Assembly (NCBI GenBank): GCA_030407085.1
Contig: CM059582.1
Coordinates: 201,732,001-201,796,000 of the forward strand
DNA from: Trichopria drosophilae
Lineage: Eukaryota; Arthropoda; Insecta; Hymenoptera; Diapriidae
Reading direction: 5' to 3'
DNA length: 64,000 bases
How positions within the stretch are numbered: position 1 is the first letter of the stretch; every line of letters begins with the position of its first letter. The notes under the pieces were generated by a model. That model searched no databases. It was given only the letters and a program-made list of their open reading frames with translations, and was not told where the DNA came from. The position numbers were made by a program, and so were the translations under genes. Shown here piece by piece: positions 48,834-59,480 of the stretch.

Positions 48834-49675
48834 CACGGAAAGGAAGAAACACGACTGAGTCCTGTCTACGCAGCACTGGTTACTGCGTGGCCGGTTCGCA
48901 AATACATTCTATTTCAACTCGCTATAACTCAGTCAATTTTGAGAATTTTGAAACGAATAAAAAATAAAATTGTTCATTATAGTTTCCCAGATCTAGTGCA
49001 CTAAGAAAATGTGATATATCTTAATAAATAAAAAAGTTATTAATTTTTTAATGCAGAACTACGAAATTTGTGTTTTTATACGTTCAGGCGCTTCGTTTAT
49101 CGAGCGAATTTCAAGCATCCGAAAACTTTCAGCGAGAAAGTTGTTCATTAAGGTATGAACAAAATTTGTGAAAAGTTTCAACTCCATTGCATTAATAGTT
49201 TAAAAGTAATGAATGTTTAATGTTGGTCGTGGCCTTGCGCGCATCGCCGTGCACACATGACGCGCTGGCCGTCGGCCGCTACCTATTTTAAACATTCATT
49301 AATTTTAAAACTATTAATGAAATTGAGATGAAACTTTCCAGAAAATTTGTTCATACCTTAATGAACAACTTTCTCGCTGAAAGTTTTCGGATGCTTGAAA
49401 TTCGCACGATAAACGAAGCGCCTGAATCTATAAAAACACTAATTTCGCAGTTCTGCATTAAAAAATTAATAACTTTTTGATTTATTAAGATATATAATTT
49501 TTTCTTTCTGCACTAGATCTGGAAAACTGTAATGAACAATTTCATTTTTTATTCGTTTCAAAATTCTCAAAATTAACCGAGTTATAGCGAGTTGAAATAA
49601 AAAGTATTTGCGAACCGGCCACGCAGTAACCAGTGCTGCGTAGACAGGAGTCGGTCGTGTTTCTTTCTTTCCGTG
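48834..49675. mobile_element. Long foldback element, 842 bp
   Basis: Two arms of about 389 bp (48834-49222 and 49288-49675) are inverse complements with high identity by eye, separated by a ~65-bp GC-rich centre that itself contains GGCCTTGCGCGC. The ends start CACGGAAAG and finish CTTTCCGTG, each bordered by TA. There is no transposase coding. It is a TA-duplicating foldback/long-TIR MITE. If transcribed it would give a long double-stranded hairpin. Confidence 0.85.
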
Positions 49676-49679
49676 TAAA

Positions 49680-51283
49680 TTCGTGTTTGATCCTGTATCA
49701 ACAAACAACGTGCGATAATGTTAAATGAAGTTTGACGGTCCATTTTAGTACTAAACGCAATGAAAAAAATTTTGCACTGCTTTTTATGTCTCGAACCCGC
49801 TTTCTAATGGTGCAAAAGAAAAAATACTACCGATGTAAAAATAAAGAATTGATATATTCATGGTTTCTTTTTCGGTTATCTAAATATTTTTTTATTATTT
49901 CCGCAATCGTATTTTTTAAAAATTCAATTCGCTGGTCCTCAAAATGGCGTCCGAAATAAAAATTTATCGAAATATTTCGGGATGACCTCTAAAATAATCA
50001 AATAAAAATTAAGAGTTCTTATACTTCAATGAGATGTACGCTGGATTTTTTTTTTGTTATAAAAACTTTTGTAAATAATTGTAAACAACAAAAAAAGTTT
50101 AAAGTTCATATAGAAGTATTCATACTACAATTTTATCAGAATTATTCAGAAATGTTTCTTGTTAAATTTTGCAACAAAATTTTCATTCCGGATGCCATTT
50201 TGGGGAAGGTGAATTAAATTTAAAAAAAAGCAGGTTATTATAAAGCCCAAACATTTTTATGTGTTCTTTATAAGCTTTTTATAATGCGGGAAATGATAAC
50301 GGAAGAAATAACTACGGTTAAAATAAACCTTAAAATTTTGCTCTTTTTATTCATTAACCAGGTTTCATATTTTTCTTTTTGAATTGGTAGTATTTTTAGA
50401 TTCGCCATTCAAAAGAGCGAAGTTTTAGCCTTAAAAAACATCCAGAACAAATTTATTTTCATTGCCTTTTAATACTAAAATGCATTGTAAAACTTCGTGT
50501 AAAAATAATTCTAGATTTGTTCTTTAATGGGTTAAATTATAATTATGTCCCTCACGTCCAAGAGTCAACTTCATAGTCAACGTTCAAAGCCGATTCTGGA
50601 TTGCGGAAGACTTAGAATGGATCATTCCAGGATACGAGTTTTTCGTAACTCTCAAAAATTTCACACATAGAAAAATAATGATATACAACCATATTTTCAA
50701 ATTTTAGTTGTGCTAATTACACGGGATTGAAATCAATGTCCAAATTCTGCACATCTAGGTGTTAAATGGTTAAACATGTCGAAAAAGCATCCTATAATTG
50801 ATACAAATACGTGAGTTAATCTCTATGTTTTTCAATTGTTTCATATGAATTTTGTTTCAACACTGTGTAATATGCAGAAACATTATTAACTTAATCAATT
50901 ATGTTCTTTAAATACTTTGATCATTTTTTATACTAAAAAAATGATAAGTGTTGATTTTAACAAAATAAATACAAAATAATCTTACGACGAAATATTGGTA
51001 TTACAAAGTTCTTTCATAAAAAGCGGTTAACAGAAGAAATCAGTTAAATTTTAGGTATTTGCTAACGAGAAATTCACGATGTGTATTAAATTAAAGTAAT
51101 CGACTAAAATATTTAACAATATGGCACGGGAAATTAAATAGGTAATTGTAGTTTATTTCTGAAAAAAAAACAAGCAAACATGCTCAGCTACATATATTGA
51201 CAATAAAATTTGTTTAAAAACATTTGACTTTCGAGACTTGCTATTAATGTATACATTTTTCTCGACCAGCAGAGAAATTATAT
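49680..51283. other. AT-rich noncoding stretch
   Basis: No gene is seen. Fragments carrying AAAATGGCG or GCCATTTTGG (near 49943 and 50192) may be scraps of the dispersed repeat described at 22075. Confidence 0.5.
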
Positions 51284-51343
51284 GATAATTACACGGTCAC
51301 TTTACACTTGTATATACACTTGTATAGTGACCGTGTAATTATC
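51284..51343. repeat. Perfect 18-bp hairpin, 60 bp
   Basis: GATAATTACACGGTCACT (51284-51301) is exactly repeated inverted at 51326-51343. The 24-base loop holds two direct copies of CACTTGTATA. The stem is 18 of 18. No TA or TTAA duplication is clear. It could be a minimal palindromic element or a small hairpin RNA; the loop repeat argues against a typical microRNA precursor. Confidence 0.6.
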
Positions 51344-51993
51344 TATTAACTTTTGAATCGTATAATAAAATTACTATTTTGATAATTGTAAACAATTGAA
51401 CATAAACTGTTAATATTATATATAAGTTTTTGAATATTTCGAGGTGGCTGTGTATGTAGGCATTTGCTATTAACATATACACTAGATCTTCTATGATGAC
51501 GTTGTTATAATCTCATGCTAAGCTTTTGCAACCAATCGATAATTAAGGCTTACTTATCCACCCACGCGGTAAACATTAATTGAATGTTGTGCGAAGCCGC
51601 ATAGTACACATAATTTTATGAAATAACATAAAAACGATTTATCTAAACTTCTCCAACATTAGATGTTAGAGGATTATTTATTACATTAATTATGATTATT
51701 TTATTATTAGGTACTGTTAAATCCTTTAACGCCGCCACAGATCCATTTTGGACACCAAGAAATTATACCGTAAAATTATATGCTTTTTAGAATTTTTCAA
51801 TGGATTTTTGATAAAAATAACAGCAAAATAGTTATTTTCATATCAAGGGCGTAAAATAAGTTTTAGATACCCACATCATTCTTTAATTCAGTAGATGTGA
51901 AAAATAGCCATTTTTCAATGATTTTTAACGATGAGGACTTATCAAAATCCCTTTCTTAATACTTATTGAATAAAATAGTATATTGTGTATCCA
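51344..51993. other. AT-rich noncoding stretch
   Basis: No gene. A lone GGGCGTAAAAT copy lies near 51847. Confidence 0.5.
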
Positions 51994-52310
51994 GGGCGGA
52001 AAGGCATGTATTACGGCGCGGGCGATACTGCAGCTCGAGTGGTAGGCAAAGACGAGGCGAGCCGAAAGCAAACCGAGTCATGCCATAGACGAGGGTTTCA
52101 GCATCGCCCGAACGTGTAATGCATTTCCGCCCGTGGTACACACGATACTTTTTGTCACACCTGTCGACAAAAATTCCACCTTACTGGCCGGCGGTAATGA
52201 GTGGCGGACTGTAATGAGAACAGTTGCATCCTCGGCTATAAATGGCAACTTTCCGTTCGCTTAACCTGCACGGAAAGGTGGCAGTTTTGTGCAGGTGTGA
52301 CAAAAAATTT
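51994..52310. repeat. Structured GGGCGGAAA repeat, copy B
   Basis: The hairpin part (51994-52132) begins GGGCGGAAAGGCATGTATTA and ends GTAATGCATTTCCGCCC. Inside, GGGCGATACTGCAG faces CATCGCCCG. It is followed by CACGATACTTTTTGTCACAC and CCTGTCGACAAAAATTCC and ends near TGCAGGTGTGACAAAAAA. Copy A at 38743-39108 has the same order of parts, but the arms are diverged in sequence while still able to pair. It is noncoding. Confidence 0.5.
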
Positions 52311-52369
52311 ATATGCATTTGAGAGATTTACAGTCAAATTACATCGCAAGTTTCAAATATTCGTTTTCC

Positions 52370-52700
52370 GCCATTTTGAAATTCCGATCATATATTAGCT
52401 ACCACCGACATCAAAAACTGTAATCGTCATTCTAAATATGTATTACCGTATGTATTACGATAATATACATGTTTTTATGAACATAAATATTTAAAGCCGT
52501 CGTCGCAATTTTGGAAACCGCCATCTTGAATTACTAAATAATTCGTGGTACATATTAATTCTGAGGATCTATGGACGCGATATTTTCATACCAGGATTAT
52601 ATTCCAATGTGATTTTCAGATGAAATTAATATTTGAATCGAAAAAATTGTATTTTTTAACACAAAAACTTTTTGACGGTTATTTTTCACGAAATTTTATT
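52370..52700 (+). repeat. Dispersed repeat shared with 59262-59480
   Basis: It contains CGCCATTTTGAAATTC and CGCCATCTTGAATT, then GAGGATCTATGGACGCGATA followed by TTTTCA, then a T/A-rich part with TTTTTTAACACAAAAAC. The segment at 59262-59480 repeats this order, with GGATCCATGGACGCGATATT at the same place. The two are related copies of one noncoding repeat. Confidence 0.6.
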
Positions 52701-55490
52701 AAAATAAATAGAAATAATGCATTCAGTACCAAAGACATAAAGTATCAGAGTATGTTCAGAATTACCAATATACTATCTCGAAGCCCATTTGCCTATCCGG
52801 GCTGAACATGAGCGCAAACGGAGCAATAACACCTAGCGGCAACAAAAGACAACAAGTCTGTTATTATAAGACTTGTGTTATGTATGCTTCTGTCGCATTC
52901 AACTTCCTGTTCTTTCAATTGAATAGTTGCATTTATAGATAATATTTGCTCCTGTCATATTATAAAAACAGGTACTGAAATGAAATTCGAAGTCAAACTT
53001 GATGGAATGATGGCTCGATATCTTATGGGAGGTGAAATTTGATATTTTCAATGGTATTTGTTAAAAAAAATATAAAGTGCATGCCAAATACACGTGATAT
53101 CTTAAATATTAATAAATATAATTCTTAATAAATTGACTTTCTTGACCAGTTGTCTGCGCTTTCCATCCATTTAGGATTGACGCACAGACGACACTTGATT
53201 TAGTCAGAACGTCGGACTTTGATTTGTGACCTGCGCGGATTTCGATCAAACGTCCGTAGAGATTGCCGCGATTCAGTACATCCCAGTACGACTATACAAA
53301 AATGTAATATAGATTGCCACGCAGTAAATCGAGGGAAGGAAAGAGAGAGAGAAAACGTCGGGTACCCGAGGATCAACAGAAATTGACATCAGGTCAGATG
53401 TACTAAAACGGATCGAGCTCGTTCAGCAATTCGTTCAAAAATACGTTGATTCGCTTATATGTAGAGTTCTTACGGCTTCATAGCTCGAGAATTTAACGTC
53501 GAATCTTCCCTGGAAGCGAAATTGATGTTGGACTGGATGAAGCTGTATATATCGGAAGATTTCGTGAGTAAAAATATGAATTTCAAGTAATTTGTTGCAG
53601 GAGGAATATTTAAACTTGCCGTTTAATAAATAATTAAATCTGATTCAGGATCAATCAAGGATCAATCAAGGATTACCATCAAGGTGAACATCGCCTTAAT
53701 AGATTGAGGTGATCTGCAAAATGGCCAAGTAAAGGTTAATGATTTCAGCGAGAAATGTGCAAGTTATGAAGGAAAAGGATGATTTATTCTTCTTTGTTTG
53801 CAACTGAAACAATGCACATTCAATTTGTCATAAGAATAAGCTTACAGGGATTCAAAGCAGACAATCAATATCTTGTCGAGTCTGTTGGCATTAATCAGGA
53901 CATTAGTGACTACGCGCATAATTACGCCTAGATTGGGAATGATTGACGTTCGCAATATCAGACTTGGCGTTACCAGTTAATTTGTAACTTGTATAACATG
54001 CTCGAATTTCGATGTGCCTTTAGATCTGTTCTAGGAACAAACTGATTACACAACATAAAATTGCCTGCTAATGAAGTTAAACGGAATTCAGCTCGGAACA
54101 CATCATATTCCCATGTAAGTTGGGTAGATGTTTGAAACGGAAAGGGAGCGGTGGTCCGTTCGTAACAACCTGAACACAGACTGGAATGCGTTTGATTAAA
54201 GTTCGCTGCGAGTACCTTATCTGTCGATAGTTAGGAAACTCGAATGATGTGCCTTACAAGAAGGGGGCCAAATAATATCCTTCGCGATACCACCGCTATC
54301 AAATTCCTTAGGTTCTTTTGCTGAAACAGGCTGGGTATATTTGGTTACTAGGATCTTGCGCAATCGCGAATTTACAAAAATTTCCAGTCGCCTAAAGGAA
54401 ACGAACCTAAAATTATAATTTATCGTCGAATGACAAACGACTCCGCGCCGACGATTGATAAAGGGAAACGCACCCTTCCGACGGCGTCATTACCATGGAA
54501 AAGGGAATTGGTGCTGATGTTGGCGGTGAAAATGCGCAATAAAAAGAGGTACTTTGTCAGTCGAAATATTCGAAAAATATTGCATTACATGGCGGCCCGT
54601 GCCAGCCCGCGGAATTCGTTATAGAATTCAGCATCCCTCGGAGCTTCCGGTATAGAGAATATGGAAATATAGCAGCTCGAACACGCGCCGATCATGGCGT
54701 TGTTGAAATTATTCTTCATTGGCGGTCTAACTAGTTCAGATCCCAATTTGCGCAGAATTTAGTTTATACGGAACAAAGGCCATGGCAAACGTGCGGCCTG
54801 CATTCAAAGTACCGCGTGGTATACGTATAATGAAGCGAGGCCACGTTCAGTTTAAGCTCCGTACTCATTTAAACGCGTTGTAGAAATTGGCTTTTATGCG
54901 AGATCTAGAGCTGAAATCCACCCACTTGCGAACCGCGTGCTTCAAACGTCGATCCTTCGGCCATGTCCAGCCAATTTCGCTAACGAGTCCGCGTCATTAA
55001 ACTCAATAGTGAATGGGAACAATCCCGGCAAGTACGTATTATCATTTTTCCTATAATCGTCGGTCTTAACGGGTCACCGAGATTTAGTTTTGTCCGTAAT
55101 ATTCGATTTCGTATTAACCTCATGAATATTAAAACTTTGTACACAAGAATCTAATTTAAATTGATCACCTGCGTCGCAATTAAAATCCTTCGATATTTTA
55201 TAACCTATATTTCACCGTTCATATTATGGCTATTAATTAACATCAAAATACAATTTATATACACCAGCGTATCACTCGAAAAAGGCTTATATCGAATACT
55301 AACTTGATCATGTTTCAGTTGCTGCAGCTGCTGCAAACTCTAGACTAGATATTCCTATACTACCATCGTCAGGCCCCGATCAGGTTGCCTGAATTTTCTT
55401 TTAGTTCTGATCAAGACCTAGTTAGGCGAACTTCAGTTATCGCTCAAAGAATTATTTTGTGAAGATTTGAGCACAGTATTTTAGATGGTT
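52701..55490. other. Noncoding stretch with a long GC-richer patch
   Basis: No supported gene. About 53140-55020 is GC-richer than the surroundings. It includes a short tandem repeat at 53647-53672 (units of GGATCAATCAA) and a 64-codon frame at 54430 without a domain. It may hold regulatory sequence; nothing specific can be claimed. Confidence 0.5.
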
Positions 55491-55580
55491 GCTGTCCGAA
55501 CAGCACAATTGGTGATGTCCTCGGGAGCTCCTCAGGGGCTCCTGAGGAAGTCCTGGGATGGGCTTGTGCTGTTTAGCTGG
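55491..55580. repeat. GC-rich hairpin, relative of 35250-35365
   Basis: AACAGCACAA (55499-55508) pairs exactly with TTGTGCTGTT (55564-55573). Inside, CTCAGG and CCTGAG form a second stem. GC-rich, short and isolated in AT-rich DNA. Shares phrases and layout with the segment at 35250. Confidence 0.45.
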
Positions 55581-55589
55581 TGAATGGTA

Positions 55590-56640
55590 GATTGGGGCAG
55601 AAATAGTTCAAAATCTCAATTTCAACATTTTAATATTATATCTAATAATTATTGTAAATTATTGCAGAAATAATGGCAATTTTTCACATAATTAAAGACT
55701 CCTCAAATTAGCATCTGAACCTGTAAATGTTTCAACAAAATTATTTTCCTGTAATTAGTAAATGATACTTGTGATATATCGTTACAATAAAACATTGTGT
55801 AACGAAAATTTCTGATACCTTTTTCCCATTATCTGTTAGAAAATAACATTTCACGAGGAGATAAAACTATTGATGCTTCGTAAACAGCCTGAAAGAAACA
55901 TGACACCGCAAGCAGCTCGAAGTTACACCTCGGACAAGCGTCAATCGGGTACATTTTCAGAGAAACTCCTCCTACGTTCGTTCATCACTGTAATCTTCCC
56001 TTTAGACCGACCGCCAATTTCCCGATTACGGTCGATTTATCACGTAAATCGACATTATTTACTCGTTTTGGAATAGCTCACTGAAAAAAGTTAATACATT
56101 TTCATTTACTTTGAAATTTCTTTTAAACTGTGAAAAAAGTACACTTTTTTGCAATTTACGTCTTTGATCTTCTTATTGAAAGAGTTAAATGCAGCCCAAA
56201 AATATTGTGGTAGTTAAAATTTCAAAAATATTGTGTTACTATTTTATATTGTTTGGAATTTTTAGAATTATAAATGTGTATCGTAAATAAATTGCTCATT
56301 ATTAATAGGGGCTTCTCTCGCGCGAGTGAATCTGACAAATAATAATTCAACATGTCCTTGTAATGCAAGAGAAGAACAATATTTCTCACGAATCTCAGAA
56401 GTTGAACATAAACCCACCGTATAATGTAAGAACGTTACTAAGCAACACAAACACAATCAAGTGCAAAATTTTATGTAATTTCTTCGATAATTGTAAGCTA
56501 GACATAGAAGAATCAGTTTTTTAACACGTAAAAATGCTAAATAACTTTTAAAGTTAATAAAGCTTAAATAAATAAAAAAAAATATGTTTTGGTTTTGATG
56601 GCTGGGAAATGGGAAATCCTGGGAGAGGGATAAAGTTAAA
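55590..56640. other. AT-rich noncoding stretch
   Basis: No gene or clear repeat is recognised. Confidence 0.5.
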
Positions 56641-56649
56641 GTAATGTAA

Positions 56650-58720
56650 ACATACGCTAACATTAATATCATCCAGAGCAGCTACCACATCACTAATTTT
56701 CCTACAAGAGTTCTAACTCATGAATTCGTAATATTATATAAATTTCGAAACTTCTTATTTTTAATGTGATCAACATTAGGACATCTCTGATTGTGGCAAA
56801 GTGATCCTCTGTTTTCAAATGTGAAATATTGATATGGTAGCTGGTCATATCATCCGGATCATCTACCATATCACTGCTTTTCCGTACGTTTTACATTGAC
56901 ATATTAATATTGCCATAGGCTGGACACAATTCGAAACTATAGCTCACTGAGAAAAAAGCATTGAGCTAATAATGATCAATCAACAAAAATTAATTAACTT
57001 CGAGTATGTCACTGATATCTGAAGTGCATTTCACGTTCAATTGTTGTGGATTTGCCAAAAAAGGTTTGGTCGATGAAACAATTTGATCAGCTGCCCCAGC
57101 ACTACGTGCACTTACGTCCCGCCGAATAAACCAATCACACCGATTCTTTACCTTCCCTCTGACCCAACAATGGGGACAACAGAATAGAACTGTGATTGGC
57201 AAATAACTTGGTACGTACGTGGCTCGTATGTATCATGAGACAGTCCATCAAAAGTTTTCCATTGCATCGGAAATCATCGGTACGCGGGTCGTCGTAGCCA
57301 ACCGAATTGCACCTTTAGGCCGACTCGTGGGACTACGCGCCGATGCACTCAGCGAAATTTCTGCACCGGATATGCGAGTATATAAAACTTCGTAATCTCC
57401 GTTAAGAAAGCTCGGGGGGATGCGGAAAGTCACGGTTGAGAAGAAACTTTGCTAGAATTTGTATTTACAGTGTGATTCGATTAAATGAGGAATCTTACGA
57501 GAGCCGTCGAGAGCTTCGCTCGTATATACGCCACACTATCGTCCCTGGAAAGCAGGTCAAGAGTCGGAAGCTTCCTACTACTGTGTCTATATTTACGAGT
57601 GAACACGTGGACTTAACTAGCGAATGCAGCTGTACAGACGGCTTTCGCTCTCTCCCAACCTCTCCCAGCATCCACCCCCTTGCGTCTCTCCTGGTCTCGC
57701 CCGATAGAGATCCGAGTGAGCTCTTGTAATTCGGGACCACCTGGAGAGCGATCGACGTGCACTTTGAGTTTGCAATTTACATTCAAACTATTCGCTCGGT
57801 CATTCGAATATCTGCGTATGTACCTCTTCCGGCAAGGTTATCAAGGAAAATCAAATACTAGCGTTACTCTCAAATTTGCTTTCAAAGTGCAGTTTTAAAA
57901 TATTTTGATTTAGTTCGCCTCATTTTAGATCGAGAGACTTGCACGAAAAAATGACAATATCATAATAATAACATTTCTTCTTGGTCGAACCAGAATATGC
58001 CTCATAAAGAGGTCTTACAGACTACTGTCCACAATACGCCTTTAAAAAGAGCTCTTTGAGAGGTCTTAGGCTGAAACCTGAGGTCTCCCAGTATTCTTCC
58101 ACGTTTCTTTCCCAATATATCTTCAAAAGATATATGAAAGCAACTTCAAATAAACCACTTGCTCAGTTCTTACTATGAAGGAAGAGCTCTTTTCGAAGCT
58201 ATTGTCAAAAAAAGCTCTGAAAGAGTTCCAAATATTGAGAATGAACTCATAAAGAGATCCTGTAGAGCTCTTTCGGAAGATGGCTTCCAGAAGACCTCTT
58301 AAAAACGTCTTCGGAAGTAAAATGTGCTCTTAAAGAGGTTTAACTCACGAATTCGTTGTATGTATATCAATTTGAAAAACTTTTGGAGGTCTTAAACATT
58401 TCGAAACTATCTCCAAATACACCATTTGCTGAGCTTCTAGAATGAAGGAAGAGCTCGTAAAATTGTCTCCGAGAGCTCTTTTCGAAGCTGTCATCGAAAC
58501 CACGGCTGCAAGAGGTCATAATCTAACAAATGAGCTCATAGAGAGGTCCTCCAGTACTCTTTCGAAAGATGTCTTCCAGAAGATTTCTTAAAGACGTCTT
58601 TGGATGTAAAATGAGCACTTAAAAATGTCTAACTCATGAATTCGTAATATTCAAACTTGGAAAACTTCTTATTCTGGAGGTTTTAAACTTTTCGACATCT
58701 CTTATTGTGGCAGAGTGTTA
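56650..58720 (+). repeat. Degenerate duplicated region with AGAGCTCT motifs
   Basis: A ~270-290-bp unit is present twice in tandem (about 58130-58400 and 58400-58690): both have ATGAAGGAAGAGCTC, CTCTTTTCGAAGCT, CTTCCAGAAGA and AACTCAYGAATTCGT in order. A diverged relative sits 1.9 kb away at 56690-56815, sharing TCTAACTCATGAATTCGTAA and GTGGCAAAGTG. Between them, a shorter pair with ATATCATCC and CTACCAYATCACT is at 56667 and 56848. A perfect 11-bp stem (TGATATGGTAG with CTACCATATCA) lies at 56830-56873. 57050-57900 is GC-richer and has frames of up to 97 codons without a domain. Confidence 0.6.
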
Positions 58721-58977
58721 AAATATTTATTTCCTAGTGAGAATCAAAACACTTCATGATAGCTCTTCAAGCGTTCTTAAAATCGTCACACATGTATTCT
58801 TAATAGTGACATTGTGATTTTTTTCTGAGCATTATTTAGAAGATCGTAAAATTTTTAAGAGCTCCTAAGACTTTCTAAAAACTATCTGGAGGTCTTTTTG
58901 CTATCTGATTTTCTTTTGATCTTTCGAAACTTATGAGTCTTAAAATCCAGAAAAGTTTAATAATTTATTTCCTTGAA

Positions 58978-59215
58978 AAATATGGACTTTAGAGAAAATC
59001 TGCTAAAAATAAAAATATCTTAGAATTGGTTAAAGAAGCTTCTCAAATTTTTTCAGATTTTTTAAATGAATTTTTTTTTAAATTTCGATTTTTTTAATTT
59101 TCAAAAAACCGAAAGGTGTATCAATACATTGTGATAAAATTTGAGAAGGTTTTTTAACCAATTCTAAGACATCTTTGTTCTTAGGAAATTTTCTCTAAAG
59201 TCAACAGTTTTTAAG
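58978..59215. repeat. Imperfect inverted repeat, ~240 bp
   Basis: The left arm (about 58980-59062) has GACTTTAGAGAAAAT, TCTTAGAATTGGTTAAAGAA and CTTCTCAAATTTT. The right arm (about 59125-59210) carries the same phrases inverted. The centre is T-rich. There is no obvious target duplication. It may be an old foldback element. Confidence 0.55.
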
Positions 59216-59261
59216 AAAAAAATTTTGTTAAGTTTTAAAAAGATTTTTGAGCTTCTAGGCG

Positions 59262-59480
59262 CCATTTTGGGAGTCGCCATCTTGAAATTCAAATTAGAAC
59301 ATGATACGTTTTAATCCTAAGGATCCATGGACGCGATATTTTCACCTTAGACGTGTTTCCCAAACCAATTTCGATGTGAAAGTGATATCAGAATGAAAAA
59401 TAAATGTTTAAAAACCATGTTTTTTAACAAAAAAACGTGTATAACTTTTTTGCTTTTCATTTTATCGAAATATTATTGAA
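59262..59480 (+). repeat. Dispersed repeat, second copy of 52500-52700
   Basis: The order GCCATTTTGGGAGTCGCCAT, CTTGAAATTC, GGATCCATGGACGCGATATT, TTTTTTAACAAAAAAAC matches the segment at 52500-52700 at the same spacing. Noncoding. Confidence 0.6.

Noticed and set aside
51284..51343. The perfect hairpin as a microRNA gene
   Set aside because: The stem has no bulges, is only 18 bp and the loop is a direct repeat, which is unusual for a precursor; without small RNA data I do not call it.
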